Positions 36,043 to 43,665 of a stretch of DNA of 43,665 nucleotides are shown here, piece by piece. This DNA comes from Candidatus Harrisonbacteria bacterium RIFCSPHIGHO2_02_FULL_42_16 (GTDB lineage Bacteria > Patescibacteriota > Minisyncoccia > UBA6257 > 02-FULL-45-10c), in contig MHJG01000023.1 in NCBI GenBank assembly GCA_001818695.1, forward strand, positions 1 to 43,665, read 5' to 3'. Each line of letters begins with the position of its first letter. Within the stretch, counting starts at the first letter, position 1. Position numbers and translations under genes: made by a program. The notes beneath the pieces are model-generated. The model was not told where the DNA came from. It worked only from the letters and a program-made list of their open reading frames with translations, and made no database searches.

Positions 36043-37094
36043 TGATATTTGATATTGTTACAATCGGTTCGGTGACGAGAGATAATTTTTTGGAATCGGA
36101 TTACGAAATTATCAAGTGGCTGAAAGCGCCATCCGGAGAGGCGTTAATTTTACCGTTTGGAGAAAAGTTGGAAGTGGAAAAAGTATATTCCACTATCGGC
36201 GGAAACTCGGCCAATGCCAGTATAACTTTTGCACGACAAGGATTTAAAGCCGCTTGCTTCGGAAAAATCGGCAATGATTTGTCTGGACGGGAGATAAAAG
36301 AGCGATTGCGAAAGGAGAAAGTCCGGCCGCTTTTCGCGGTTTCTAAAGTTAAGCCGACTGCCTATTCCGTTCTTTTATTAAAAGGCGGCGAGCGGACGAT
36401 TCTTGGCTATCATGGCGCTTCGGATATGATGACGAGCGGAGATATTCCTTGGAAAAGTTTAAAAGCCAAGTGGTGGTATTTATCGCTTGCCGGAGAGTCG
36501 GATAAATTTTTAAAGCCGCTTTTGCTTTTTGCGCGCAAAAATAAAATTAAAGTGGCTTTTAATCCGAGCGGGCATCATATTCGGCATAAGCGGAAAGAAA
36601 TTTTGTCTGTTTTAAAAGATTTGGCGTTTTTAGTTTTAAATAAAAGCGAGGCGGCGGATTTATTGAGGATATCTTTTAAAAAGGAAAAGGAGGTCTTTAA
36701 AAAATTGGATAAATTGACTCCGGGAATCGTGGCGGTGACAGACGGGTCAAGTGGTGTCATTGTTTCTGATGGCAAATACTTATATAAAGCGGGAATTTTT
36801 TCTGAGAAAAAATTAGCAGACCGCACCGGAGCCGGAGACGCTTTTGGAAGTGGGTTTGTGGCAGGGTTCATGGAAAAATTGCAAGATTGTAATATTACAG
36901 AATTACAAAAATCAAAAGATAAATTAGTAATTAGCAATTTGCAATCAGCAATTAAATATTCTATCCGTCTTGCTTCCGCCAATGCCACTTCGGTTGTTGA
37001 AAAAGTCGGCGCCACCGAAGGAATCCTTACTAAAAATCAGTTTCAGTCCGCGAGATGGAAAAGTTTTCCGGTTAAAATAAGCCAGTTAAGATAA
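36039..37094 (+). CDS. PfkB-family carbohydrate kinase
   Basis: GGNSANASITFARQGFKAACFGKIGND; DRTGAGDAFGSGFVAGF. Confidence 0.93.
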   Translation: MMIFDIVTIGSVTRDNFLESDYEIIKWLKAPSGEALILPFGEKLEVEKVYSTIGGNSANASITFARQGFKAACFGKIGNDLSGREIKERLRKEKVRPLFAVSKVKPTAYSVLLLKGGERTILGYHGASDMMTSGDIPWKSLKAKWWYLSLAGESDKFLKPLLLFARKNKIKVAFNPSGHHIRHKRKEILSVLKDLAFLVLNKSEAADLLRISFKKEKEVFKKLDKLTPGIVAVTDGSSGVIVSDGKYLYKAGIFSEKKLADRTGAGDAFGSGFVAGFMEKLQDCNITELQKSKDKLVISNLQSAIKYSIRLASANATSVVEKVGATEGILTKNQFQSARWKSFPVKISQLR

Positions 37095-37103
37095 TTTATT
37101 TTT

Positions 37104-38360
37104 ATGAGAAATGCCGCTGATACAATTGCAAAAATATTGAAAGCTGATAAGCATTCCATATATAAAATGGAAGACAGGTTATCGGCGATTACAGGAAAGA
37201 AAGAGGTGTTAGAAAAAATTATTGAAGAAAATAATCAGCAAGTTAATAACCGCCTTCTTGATTTGGGCGTTTCGCGAAATGCTTCGGTTAAAGAAGTTCA
37301 TGATGCCCTTATTTCTAAAATTGAAGCGGACGATAATTTAATTTTTAACGCTTTAGGGGGAATGGTTTGCGACAGTCAGAATGACTGCAATAAAATTTTA
37401 AAATTGGCGCAAAAAGTCGCAGCTTCCAATCACGGATTTTTTTTAAAGAAAGAGGTGGCGCGCAAATTTTTATTTAATGAACCGCCGAAAAAGATAATGG
37501 AGTTTTTGGGATATGAATCGGTTGAGGAAATGTTAAAAAAAGAAAGTTTGCTGGAAATTTACAGCGGACTCCGTTTTTTGGAAGGCAACGAATGGCAGAA
37601 TAAAGTATTTTTTAAACAGTATGAAAAATTAACTCCGGACGATTTTGAGGAGCGGCCCGTGGCTATTCATACGCTTAGTCCGAAATGGAATGAGGCAACC
37701 AAAAAATTCGTTTTGAAGAAATGGCATAATATCAGCCATCTTAAAGAATTGGGAGTGGTTTTTGTCATACCGATATCGCTTGGCATATCCGGTGAAGTTT
37801 TAAGAATGTTAAGTTTGGTTTTCCACTATTTGCACGAAATTCCATTTTATTCCGATTTATTTAAAATTATCGCTAAAGTTCCGGAGACATTTTCAGAAAA
37901 TTTTGTATCATTATTGAGGGGTGATGTTTTAGAACGGCATTTGGCGGATACGGAAAAGTTTTCTTTTTTAGTAATTCAGCGATATTTGGCCAAGGATGAT
38001 GAAAATGATTGGCGGCTTTTTTATCCGCATATTAATCCGGAAGCAACGCATTGGCTTAGGGCAGAAGAAGATTTAGTAAAAATGGCGGGGGAAATTGACG
38101 GCTTTAGCGGAGAATTAGCATTTTGGCGTAATTTGGATTGGGTCGGCGATTATTTTAAAGATGAAGTCGGCGAAGATGTTTTGGTAAGTTTTAATTTGGT
38201 GGATTCAGTAATGAGCTTGGTAAGAGAAAAAGAATTGATTAAATACCTTTATCACCATCAGGAGGCGCTTTGGAATAAGATTTTTATGGAGTATTTTAGC
38301 AACGAGCAGTTGGAGAAGTTTTCTAAAGAGTATTTATTACAAGGATACTTTGAAATTTAA
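37104..38360 (+). CDS. conserved-looking protein of unknown function
   Basis: 418-aa ORF in the operon between pfkB-like and aldolase genes; no family recognised. Confidence 0.75.
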   Translation: MRNAADTIAKILKADKHSIYKMEDRLSAITGKKEVLEKIIEENNQQVNNRLLDLGVSRNASVKEVHDALISKIEADDNLIFNALGGMVCDSQNDCNKILKLAQKVAASNHGFFLKKEVARKFLFNEPPKKIMEFLGYESVEEMLKKESLLEIYSGLRFLEGNEWQNKVFFKQYEKLTPDDFEERPVAIHTLSPKWNEATKKFVLKKWHNISHLKELGVVFVIPISLGISGEVLRMLSLVFHYLHEIPFYSDLFKIIAKVPETFSENFVSLLRGDVLERHLADTEKFSFLVIQRYLAKDDENDWRLFYPHINPEATHWLRAEEDLVKMAGEIDGFSGELAFWRNLDWVGDYFKDEVGEDVLVSFNLVDSVMSLVREKELIKYLYHHQEALWNKIFMEYFSNEQLEKFSKEYLLQGYFEI

Positions 38361-38361
38361 T

Positions 38362-39303
38362 ATGAAAAATTTATATCAGATTTTAAAAGAAGCGGAGAAA
38401 AAGAAAATTGCGGTCGGGCATTTTAATGTTGCGGAGACCTCGGTTTTAAAGGCAATTTTTGAGGTAGCAAAGGACTTTGGCGTACCAGTGATTATCGGCA
38501 CCTCTGAAGGCGAAGCGGGATTTTTAGGCAGAAAGCAGGCAGTGGCGTTAGTTAAGAGTTTGCGTAATGAGTATAAATTTCCTATTTTTTTAAATTCCGA
38601 CCACACCAAGTCATTTGATGAGGTAAAAAAAGCCGTGGCCGCCGGTTATGACGCCGTTCTTTTTGACGGCGGAACTTTGCCGTTCGCGGAAAATATCCGG
38701 CAAACGAAAAGAGTTGTTAAGTATGTAAAGTCAAAAAATTCGAAAATTTTGGTGGAAGGTGAACTGGGCAATATCGGCAGTGGTTCTATGATTAGAAAGG
38801 AGTTGCCCAAAGGGGCGGCAATTAAGCCGGAAGATTTAACCAAGCCGGAAGACGCGGCGCGGTTTGTGAAGGAAACCGGCGTGGATATGCTGGCGCCGGC
38901 AGTAGGGAATATCCATGGGATGCTTGTCCCTCACCCTTCAAGTCCTGGCGCAAAGCGCCTAGACCTGATAAAGCGGGACTTGAAGGGTGAGGGATTTGTT
39001 ACCGCTGGCTATGACTATCCTTTAGACATTGATCGTATCCGTGCCATTAAAAAAGCAGTAAAAATTCCGTTAGTGCTTCATGGCGGTTCGGGAAATACCA
39101 ATTCTGATTTTTTGGCGGCGATTGATGCCGGTGTCACTATTATCCATATCAGCACCGAGTTGCGATTGGCTTGGCGAAAAGGTTTAGAACGAGGATTAAA
39201 AGAAAATCCGGAAGAAATCGCTCCTTATAAAGTTTTATTTTCGGCAGTAGAGGCGGTTAGAGAAGTAGTTAATAAAAAGTTGAAATTATTTAATAAGCAT
39301 TGA
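38362..39303 (+). CDS. class II fructose-bisphosphate/ketose-bisphosphate aldolase
   Basis: AVGHFNVAETSVLKAIFEVAKDFGVPVIIGTSEGE; NSDHTKSFDEVKKAV; VEGELGNIGSG; LVLHGGSGN. Confidence 0.93.
   Translation: MKNLYQILKEAEKKKIAVGHFNVAETSVLKAIFEVAKDFGVPVIIGTSEGEAGFLGRKQAVALVKSLRNEYKFPIFLNSDHTKSFDEVKKAVAAGYDAVLFDGGTLPFAENIRQTKRVVKYVKSKNSKILVEGELGNIGSGSMIRKELPKGAAIKPEDLTKPEDAARFVKETGVDMLAPAVGNIHGMLVPHPSSPGAKRLDLIKRDLKGEGFVTAGYDYPLDIDRIRAIKKAVKIPLVLHGGSGNTNSDFLAAIDAGVTIIHISTELRLAWRKGLERGLKENPEEIAPYKVLFSAVEAVREVVNKKLKLFNKH
38927..38994. repeat. inverted-repeat element inside the aldolase gene (19-bp perfect arms + inner hairpin)
   Basis: TCCCTCACCCTTCAAGTCC (38927-38945) / GGACTTGAAGGGTGAGGGA (38976-38994), inner GGCGC-AAA-GCGCC. 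Confidence 0.9.
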
Positions 39304-39341
39304 CCTTTCCATATTTTTTAGTTATATATAAAATATAGATT

Positions 39342-39635
39342 ATGCAAGAGATTAAAGATATTAAAAAAAAAATCGCCCCTATATTATTAGAAAACGATGT
39401 TCAATTCGCTGGAATTTTTGGTTCTTACGGGCGAGGAAATGAAAATGAAAACAGCGATATTGATATTTTAGTAAAGTTTAAAAGTTCTAAGAGTTTACTG
39501 GATATTATAGGATTAGAAATAACACTTTCAGATTTTTTAGGTTTAAGAGTTGATTTAGTAACTGATCAGGCCCTTTGTCCGCACATTAAAAAAGAAGTTT
39601 TAAAGGATTTTCGGCTTATTTATGGCGAAAGATAA
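39342..39635 (+). CDS. MNT-type nucleotidyltransferase (MntA-like antitoxin)
   Basis: AGIFGSYGRGNENENSDIDILVKF; 14-bp overlap with the HEPN gene. Confidence 0.9.
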   Translation: MQEIKDIKKKIAPILLENDVQFAGIFGSYGRGNENENSDIDILVKFKSSKSLLDIIGLEITLSDFLGLRVDLVTDQALCPHIKKEVLKDFRLIYGER

Positions 39636-39945
39636 ACTTTATATTGAGCATATTTTGGAATCTATTGCTAAAATTGAAAAATTTATACATAATTTGGATT
39701 TAGATTCTTTTGGTAAAAATGATTTGGTTCAAAGTGCCGTGATGAGGGAGCTGGAAATTATCGGCGAAGCGGCTAAGAAAATATCAGATGAATTTAAAAA
39801 TGAACATTCTGGCATTGTTTGGAAACAGATTGCGGGTATGCGCGATAAATTAGCTCACGATTATTTTGAGATTGATGTTGGCGCTGTTTGGAAAACCGCA
39901 AAAGAGGATTTGTTAAATTTAAAAACCGATTTAACTAAGAAATAA
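39622..39945 (+). CDS. HEPN-domain protein (HepT-like toxin)
   Basis: SAVMRELEIIGEAAKKIS; MRDKLAHDYFEID (Rx4-6H motif). Confidence 0.9.
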   Translation: MAKDKLYIEHILESIAKIEKFIHNLDLDSFGKNDLVQSAVMRELEIIGEAAKKISDEFKNEHSGIVWKQIAGMRDKLAHDYFEIDVGAVWKTAKEDLLNLKTDLTKK

Positions 39946-40030
39946 CCTTTATAAGATTTTAGCGGCGGCAACGGATTTAGTAAGAGCTTTTTCTTGAATT
40001 TTTTATAGATATATAGTATTATTATAAACT

Positions 40031-40762
40031 ATGGAACTTGCAGTTCAAAAACGCGATATTTTAGGGCGAAAAACACAGCATTTGCGCAAAAAGGGCTTGG
40101 TGCCGGCGGAGCTTTACGGAAGGGGTTTGGAAAATCTCCATTTAAGCCTGTTCGCGAAAGAATTTAAAAAAGTGTTTAAAGAAGCCGGAGAAAATACGAT
40201 TGTTAATGTTGTTGTCGGCGGCGAGCGGCATCCGGTTTTGATTCAGGAAATATCTTATCATCCGGTAAGCGATGAAATAGAAAGCGTTGATTTTTACCAA
40301 GTGCGGATGGATGAAAAATTAAAAGTTAAGGTGCCGCTGGAATTTATCGGGACCGCTCCGGCCGTAAAAGAGAAGAACGGCATATTGGTTAAAGCGATGC
40401 AGGAAGTGGAAGTGGAGGCCCTGCCTGCCGACATTCCGCGCGAATTTAAGATTAGTTTGTCAAATTTAACCGAGATTGGCCAGAGCATTTATGTTAAGGA
40501 TTTGGACGCGCCGGTTAAGGTTAAAATTTTAGTAAGTTCGGAAACGGTATTGGCTACGGTTACCGCTAAGATTACGGAAGAGGAGGAGTTAGCGATGCAG
40601 AAAGCGGGAACAGTGGAAGAAGTGAAAGTGGAAACGGAAGAAAAGAAAGCCGAGCGCGATGCTACTAAAGCCGCGATTGGAGAAGCCGCGCCGGCGGCAG
40701 AAACGAAGACCGCACCGGGAAAAGAAGCTTCCAAAGTAGGAAAAGAGGCGCCAAAGAAATAA
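40031..40762 (+). CDS. rplY: 50S ribosomal protein L25/general stress protein Ctc
   Basis: KRDILGRKTQHLRKKGLVPAELYGRGLENLHLSL; VLIQEISYHPVSDEIESVDFYQV. Confidence 0.93.
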   Translation: MELAVQKRDILGRKTQHLRKKGLVPAELYGRGLENLHLSLFAKEFKKVFKEAGENTIVNVVVGGERHPVLIQEISYHPVSDEIESVDFYQVRMDEKLKVKVPLEFIGTAPAVKEKNGILVKAMQEVEVEALPADIPREFKISLSNLTEIGQSIYVKDLDAPVKVKILVSSETVLATVTAKITEEEELAMQKAGTVEEVKVETEEKKAERDATKAAIGEAAPAAETKTAPGKEASKVGKEAPKK

Positions 40763-40770
40763 TGTTATAA

Positions 40771-42204
40771 TTGGGGTATATGAGGTTAAAACCCCGTGTT
40801 TTGGTTGATATTAAACGGCTAAAACCCAATCATTTTTTAGCCAATGGATTTCCTCGTCTTGATTTAAGCCGGGGCCGGATTTTCCGGATACCGATTATTT
40901 TTTTAGGAAAAATCGCGACTGTCGCGGCAGTTTTTTCCTATCTGGCTTTTGGTTCGGTTTTGGCTCCGGTGGGGCATAATCAATTGACGCTTGCCGCCCA
41001 AAGCGACGAAGAGCGCCAGCAATTGGAAAAACAATTGCAGGATTTGGAATCGCAAATTACCCAGTATCAAACCACCGTTGATAAATATAAAGGACAAGGC
41101 AAAGACCTTCAGGGAGAAATTGACCGCTTGAACGCGAAAATAAATAAAATAAATCTGCAGATTAAATCTATCCAGCTTTCTTTAAAAAAATTAGTTGAGG
41201 AAATTTCCGCTAATCAGGGACAGATATCGGCCACCGAACAAAAAATCGGGCAAAATAAGCAAATTTTAGAAAGGGCGCTTCAGAGCATTTATGTAAATGA
41301 AAACTTCAGCATTGTTGAGATTTTATTGAGACAGCCAAAATTGTCGGATTTTTTTGGAGACGTAAGCGATTTAATCGGTATTCAGGAAAGCGTTCGGACA
41401 ATGCTGGAAAAAGTAGTCCAGTTGAGGGCAGAGCTTTTGGATGAAAAAGAAGCGTTGGCGATTAAAAAGAACGATACGGAACAGTTGCGCGTCTATCAGG
41501 CAAGCCAGAAAGCGGAGATAGAAAATACCAAGTCCTCAAAAGCCAATGTCTTGGAAATTACCAAAGGCAATGAAAAAATTTATACTTCTTTGCTTAAAGA
41601 AACCCAAAAAACCGCCGCCCAAATTCGGAGCAAAATTTTTGAACTTTTAGGAGGCGGCGAACTTACTTTTGAAGACGCGTATAAATTCGCGAAATTCGCC
41701 GAGCAGGCGACCGGCGTCCGGGCGGCGCTGGTTTTGGCGGTGCTGGACAGAGAGTCGGCGCTTGGGCAAAACGTGGGCCGGTGCACTTATCAAAAAGCAA
41801 TGCATCCCACCCGCGATATTCCGATTTTTCTTGAATTGGTAAAACAATTGGGCATTAGTCCGGATTCGGTTACGGTTTCCTGCGCGAATCGGGACGGGCT
41901 TTATGGCGGGGCAATGGGACCGGCGCAATTTATTCCTTCCACCTGGAAATTATATAGGGATAAAATTGCCGCAGTTACCGGCAGTAATCCGCCTTCGCCG
42001 TGGCGCAATTCTGACGCGTTTATGGGAACGGCGCTTTATTTAAAAGATGCCGGAGCGGCTAATGCCGCGCTTTCTCAAGAACGGATTGCCGCGGCGCGTT
42101 ATTATGCCGGCGGCCGCTGGAGGACTTATTTATGGACTTACGGAGATAGGGTGGTAACGCAAGCGGAAAGATTTCAGAAGGATATTGACATTTTAAATTC
42201 TTAA
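40771..42204 (+). CDS. secreted coiled-coil murein hydrolase (CwlO-like coiled coil + SLT/MltB-like domain)
   Basis: Coiled coil [48 protein letters not shown]...[18 protein letters not shown]. Confidence 0.85.
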   Translation: MGYMRLKPRVLVDIKRLKPNHFLANGFPRLDLSRGRIFRIPIIFLGKIATVAAVFSYLAFGSVLAPVGHNQLTLAAQSDEERQQLEKQLQDLESQITQYQTTVDKYKGQGKDLQGEIDRLNAKINKINLQIKSIQLSLKKLVEEISANQGQISATEQKIGQNKQILERALQSIYVNENFSIVEILLRQPKLSDFFGDVSDLIGIQESVRTMLEKVVQLRAELLDEKEALAIKKNDTEQLRVYQASQKAEIENTKSSKANVLEITKGNEKIYTSLLKETQKTAAQIRSKIFELLGGGELTFEDAYKFAKFAEQATGVRAALVLAVLDRESALGQNVGRCTYQKAMHPTRDIPIFLELVKQLGISPDSVTVSCANRDGLYGGAMGPAQFIPSTWKLYRDKIAAVTGSNPPSPWRNSDAFMGTALYLKDAGAANAALSQERIAAARYYAGGRWRTYLWTYGDRVVTQAERFQKDIDILNS

Positions 42205-42235
42205 GAATTTAAAATGAATTCTTATGGCTGCTTTT

Positions 42236-42961
42236 TTATTGCTGCTTATTAATTTTTTTTAAAAGAGCATTCAAGTCGCCTTCCAAGACCTTTTCTATAT
42301 TGTGGACTTTCACATTAAATCGATGGTCTGTTATCCTATCGTCCGGGAAGTTATAAGTCCGGATTTTTTCCGAACGGTCAGCGGTGCCGACCTGAGCTTT
42401 GCGCTCAGCAGTGAGCTTGCCGAACTGTTGTTCTTGCTGGATTTCATAAATTTTTGCCCGCAGAATTTCCATTGCCCGTTCGCGGTTGGCGTGCTGATTC
42501 CGTTCTTCCCGGCAGGAGACAACGATGCCAGTTGGTTTATGCAAGATTCGCACCGCCGATTCTATTTTATTGACATTTTGCCCGCCCGGGCCGCCGGCGC
42601 GCGAAAAAGTAACCTCCAAGTCGCCTTGATTGATGTTTACTTCTTTCGGTTCTACTACCGGAAGAATAGCGATGGTGGCGGTGGAAGTGTGCACCCGTCC
42701 GGCTTTTTCTGTTTTGGGAATTCTTTGGACTCGGTGGACGCCCGACTCTTGTTTTAACGCGTTAAAGCACTCATCGCCCGCTATTCTGGCAATAAAAGTT
42801 TTGTATCCGCCAATCGTGCCCGGACTGGTATCAAGAACGCCAAAACTCCACCCGCGAGCGGCGGCATAGCGCTGGTACATTCTCGCAAGGTCACCGGCAA
42901 AAATCGCGGCTTCGTCGCCTCCGGCGCCGGCTCTTATTTCGAGGATAATTTTTTGAATCAT
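42236..42961 (-). CDS. prfA: peptide chain release factor 1, N-terminal domain absent
   Basis: Starts at MIQKIILEIRAGAGGDEAAIFAGDLARMYQRY; GGPGGQNVNKIESAVRILH; ORF track start at 42994 is less likely. Confidence 0.88.
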   Translation of the reverse strand: MIQKIILEIRAGAGGDEAAIFAGDLARMYQRYAAARGWSFGVLDTSPGTIGGYKTFIARIAGDECFNALKQESGVHRVQRIPKTEKAGRVHTSTATIAILPVVEPKEVNINQGDLEVTFSRAGGPGGQNVNKIESAVRILHKPTGIVVSCREERNQHANRERAMEILRAKIYEIQQEQQFGKLTAERKAQVGTADRSEKIRTYNFPDDRITDHRFNVKVHNIEKVLEGDLNALLKKINKQQ

Positions 42962-43048
42962 GTAATTAGGGTAAAGCCAACAGGATATAACCAACAGTAA
43001 ATAAAACTATACCCTGAACCCTTTTGGCTCTTGGCTAAATTTATAAAG

Positions 43049-43309
43049 TTACTTTTTTTGTTTCTTCACTCTCAGCTTTTTTGTTTTCTTTGCGGTTTTG
43101 ACTGCGGCGGCTTTGGCGCGACGCGCTTTGAATTTTTCCACTTTTCCGGCAGTGTCAATCAGTTTTTCTTTGCCGGTGAAGAAGGGATGGCATTTGGAGC
43201 AGATTTCTATTTTGAGCTCCGGTTTGGTTGAACCAACTTCAAAAACTGCTCCGCAGGCGCACTTTACTTTTGCTTTAGAGTAATATGTTGGGTGTATATC
43301 TTGTTTCAT
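43049..43309 (-). CDS. rpmE: 50S ribosomal protein L31
   Basis: [60 protein letters not shown]. Confidence 0.96.
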   Translation of the reverse strand: MKQDIHPTYYSKAKVKCACGAVFEVGSTKPELKIEICSKCHPFFTGKEKLIDTAGKVEKFKARRAKAAAVKTAKKTKKLRVKKQKK

Positions 43310-43470
43310 GAATTTATTTGGATGGATGCTTGCCCCGTACTAAACGCGCAGCTTTAATGCGGGGTCGGTTTTCATAGTTACTATTATACACGATATTTTT
43401 TATTTGACAAGGAGCCGGTTGTTAGCTTATGGTTAGATAAGTTGGTTTATTTAAGATGCGGGAGGAATAG

Positions 43471-43630
43471 CATGACAGACAAGAAAGAAAGTAAAGAAGT
43501 TGAATTACGTATTCGGTATGAAAAGAAACAGGGATGGTTCTTTACCAAATGGATTTCGCGCGAAAGGTATTTCGGTAAATTTTTAGAAGAAAATGGAGGG
43601 TTAAGGGAACTTTCGTGTTGGTCTCAATAG
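43471..43630 (+). CDS. small hypothetical protein
   Basis: GGGAGGAAT SD-like sequence before ATG 43471; MTDKKESKEVELRIRYEKKQGWFFTKW; followed by terminator. Confidence 0.5.
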
Positions 43631-43664
43631 TCGAAAAAGCTTGAATTATCTAGCTTTTTCGACT
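43629..43664 (+). terminator. hairpin terminator at window end
   Basis: AGTCGAAAAAGCT...AGCTTTTTCGACT. Confidence 0.75.
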
Positions 43665-43665
43665 G

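Overview
The window reads as a compact, moderately AT-rich bacterial chromosome segment. Its gene content (split transketolase, CPR-style repeat surface proteins, lamin-tail proteins, very short intergenic gaps) suggests Patescibacteria/CPR, probably Parcubacteria-like; that taxonomy is inference. The left part (1-17 kb) is a surface-polysaccharide locus: RfbD/RfbB, C-methyltransferase, glycosyltransferases, two DegT-fold enzymes each next to a NUDIX-like gene, Wzy/O-antigen ligase, flippase and polyprenyl glycosylphosphotransferase, plus two secreted surface proteins. The middle (17-26 kb) has a glutaredoxin/thioredoxin reductase pair, a PaaX-like (winged helix + Cas2-like fold) regulator bracketed by two long perfect palindromes, a 1536-aa hydrolase/lamin-tail protein, and two paralogous HExxH proteins around a TrmH methyltransferase. 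The right part (26-40 kb) is a central-carbon cluster (GAPDH, RpiB, phosphatase, RPE, split transketolase, PfkB kinase, aldolase) containing a TrpR-like regulator with three copies of one palindromic operator, an MjaI-type restriction-modification pair and a HEPN/MNT module. It ends with L25, a murein hydrolase, an RF1 lacking its N-terminal domain, and L31. The best candidates for something undescribed are: (1) the PaaX-like gene flanked by 34/40-bp perfect palindromes that differ by a symmetric, compensatory change; (2) the TrpR-like regulator with three operators near transketolase; (3) in-frame repeat-like insertions inside several housekeeping enzymes, one with 19-bp perfect inverted repeats. 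No tRNA, rRNA or CRISPR array was recognised by eye.
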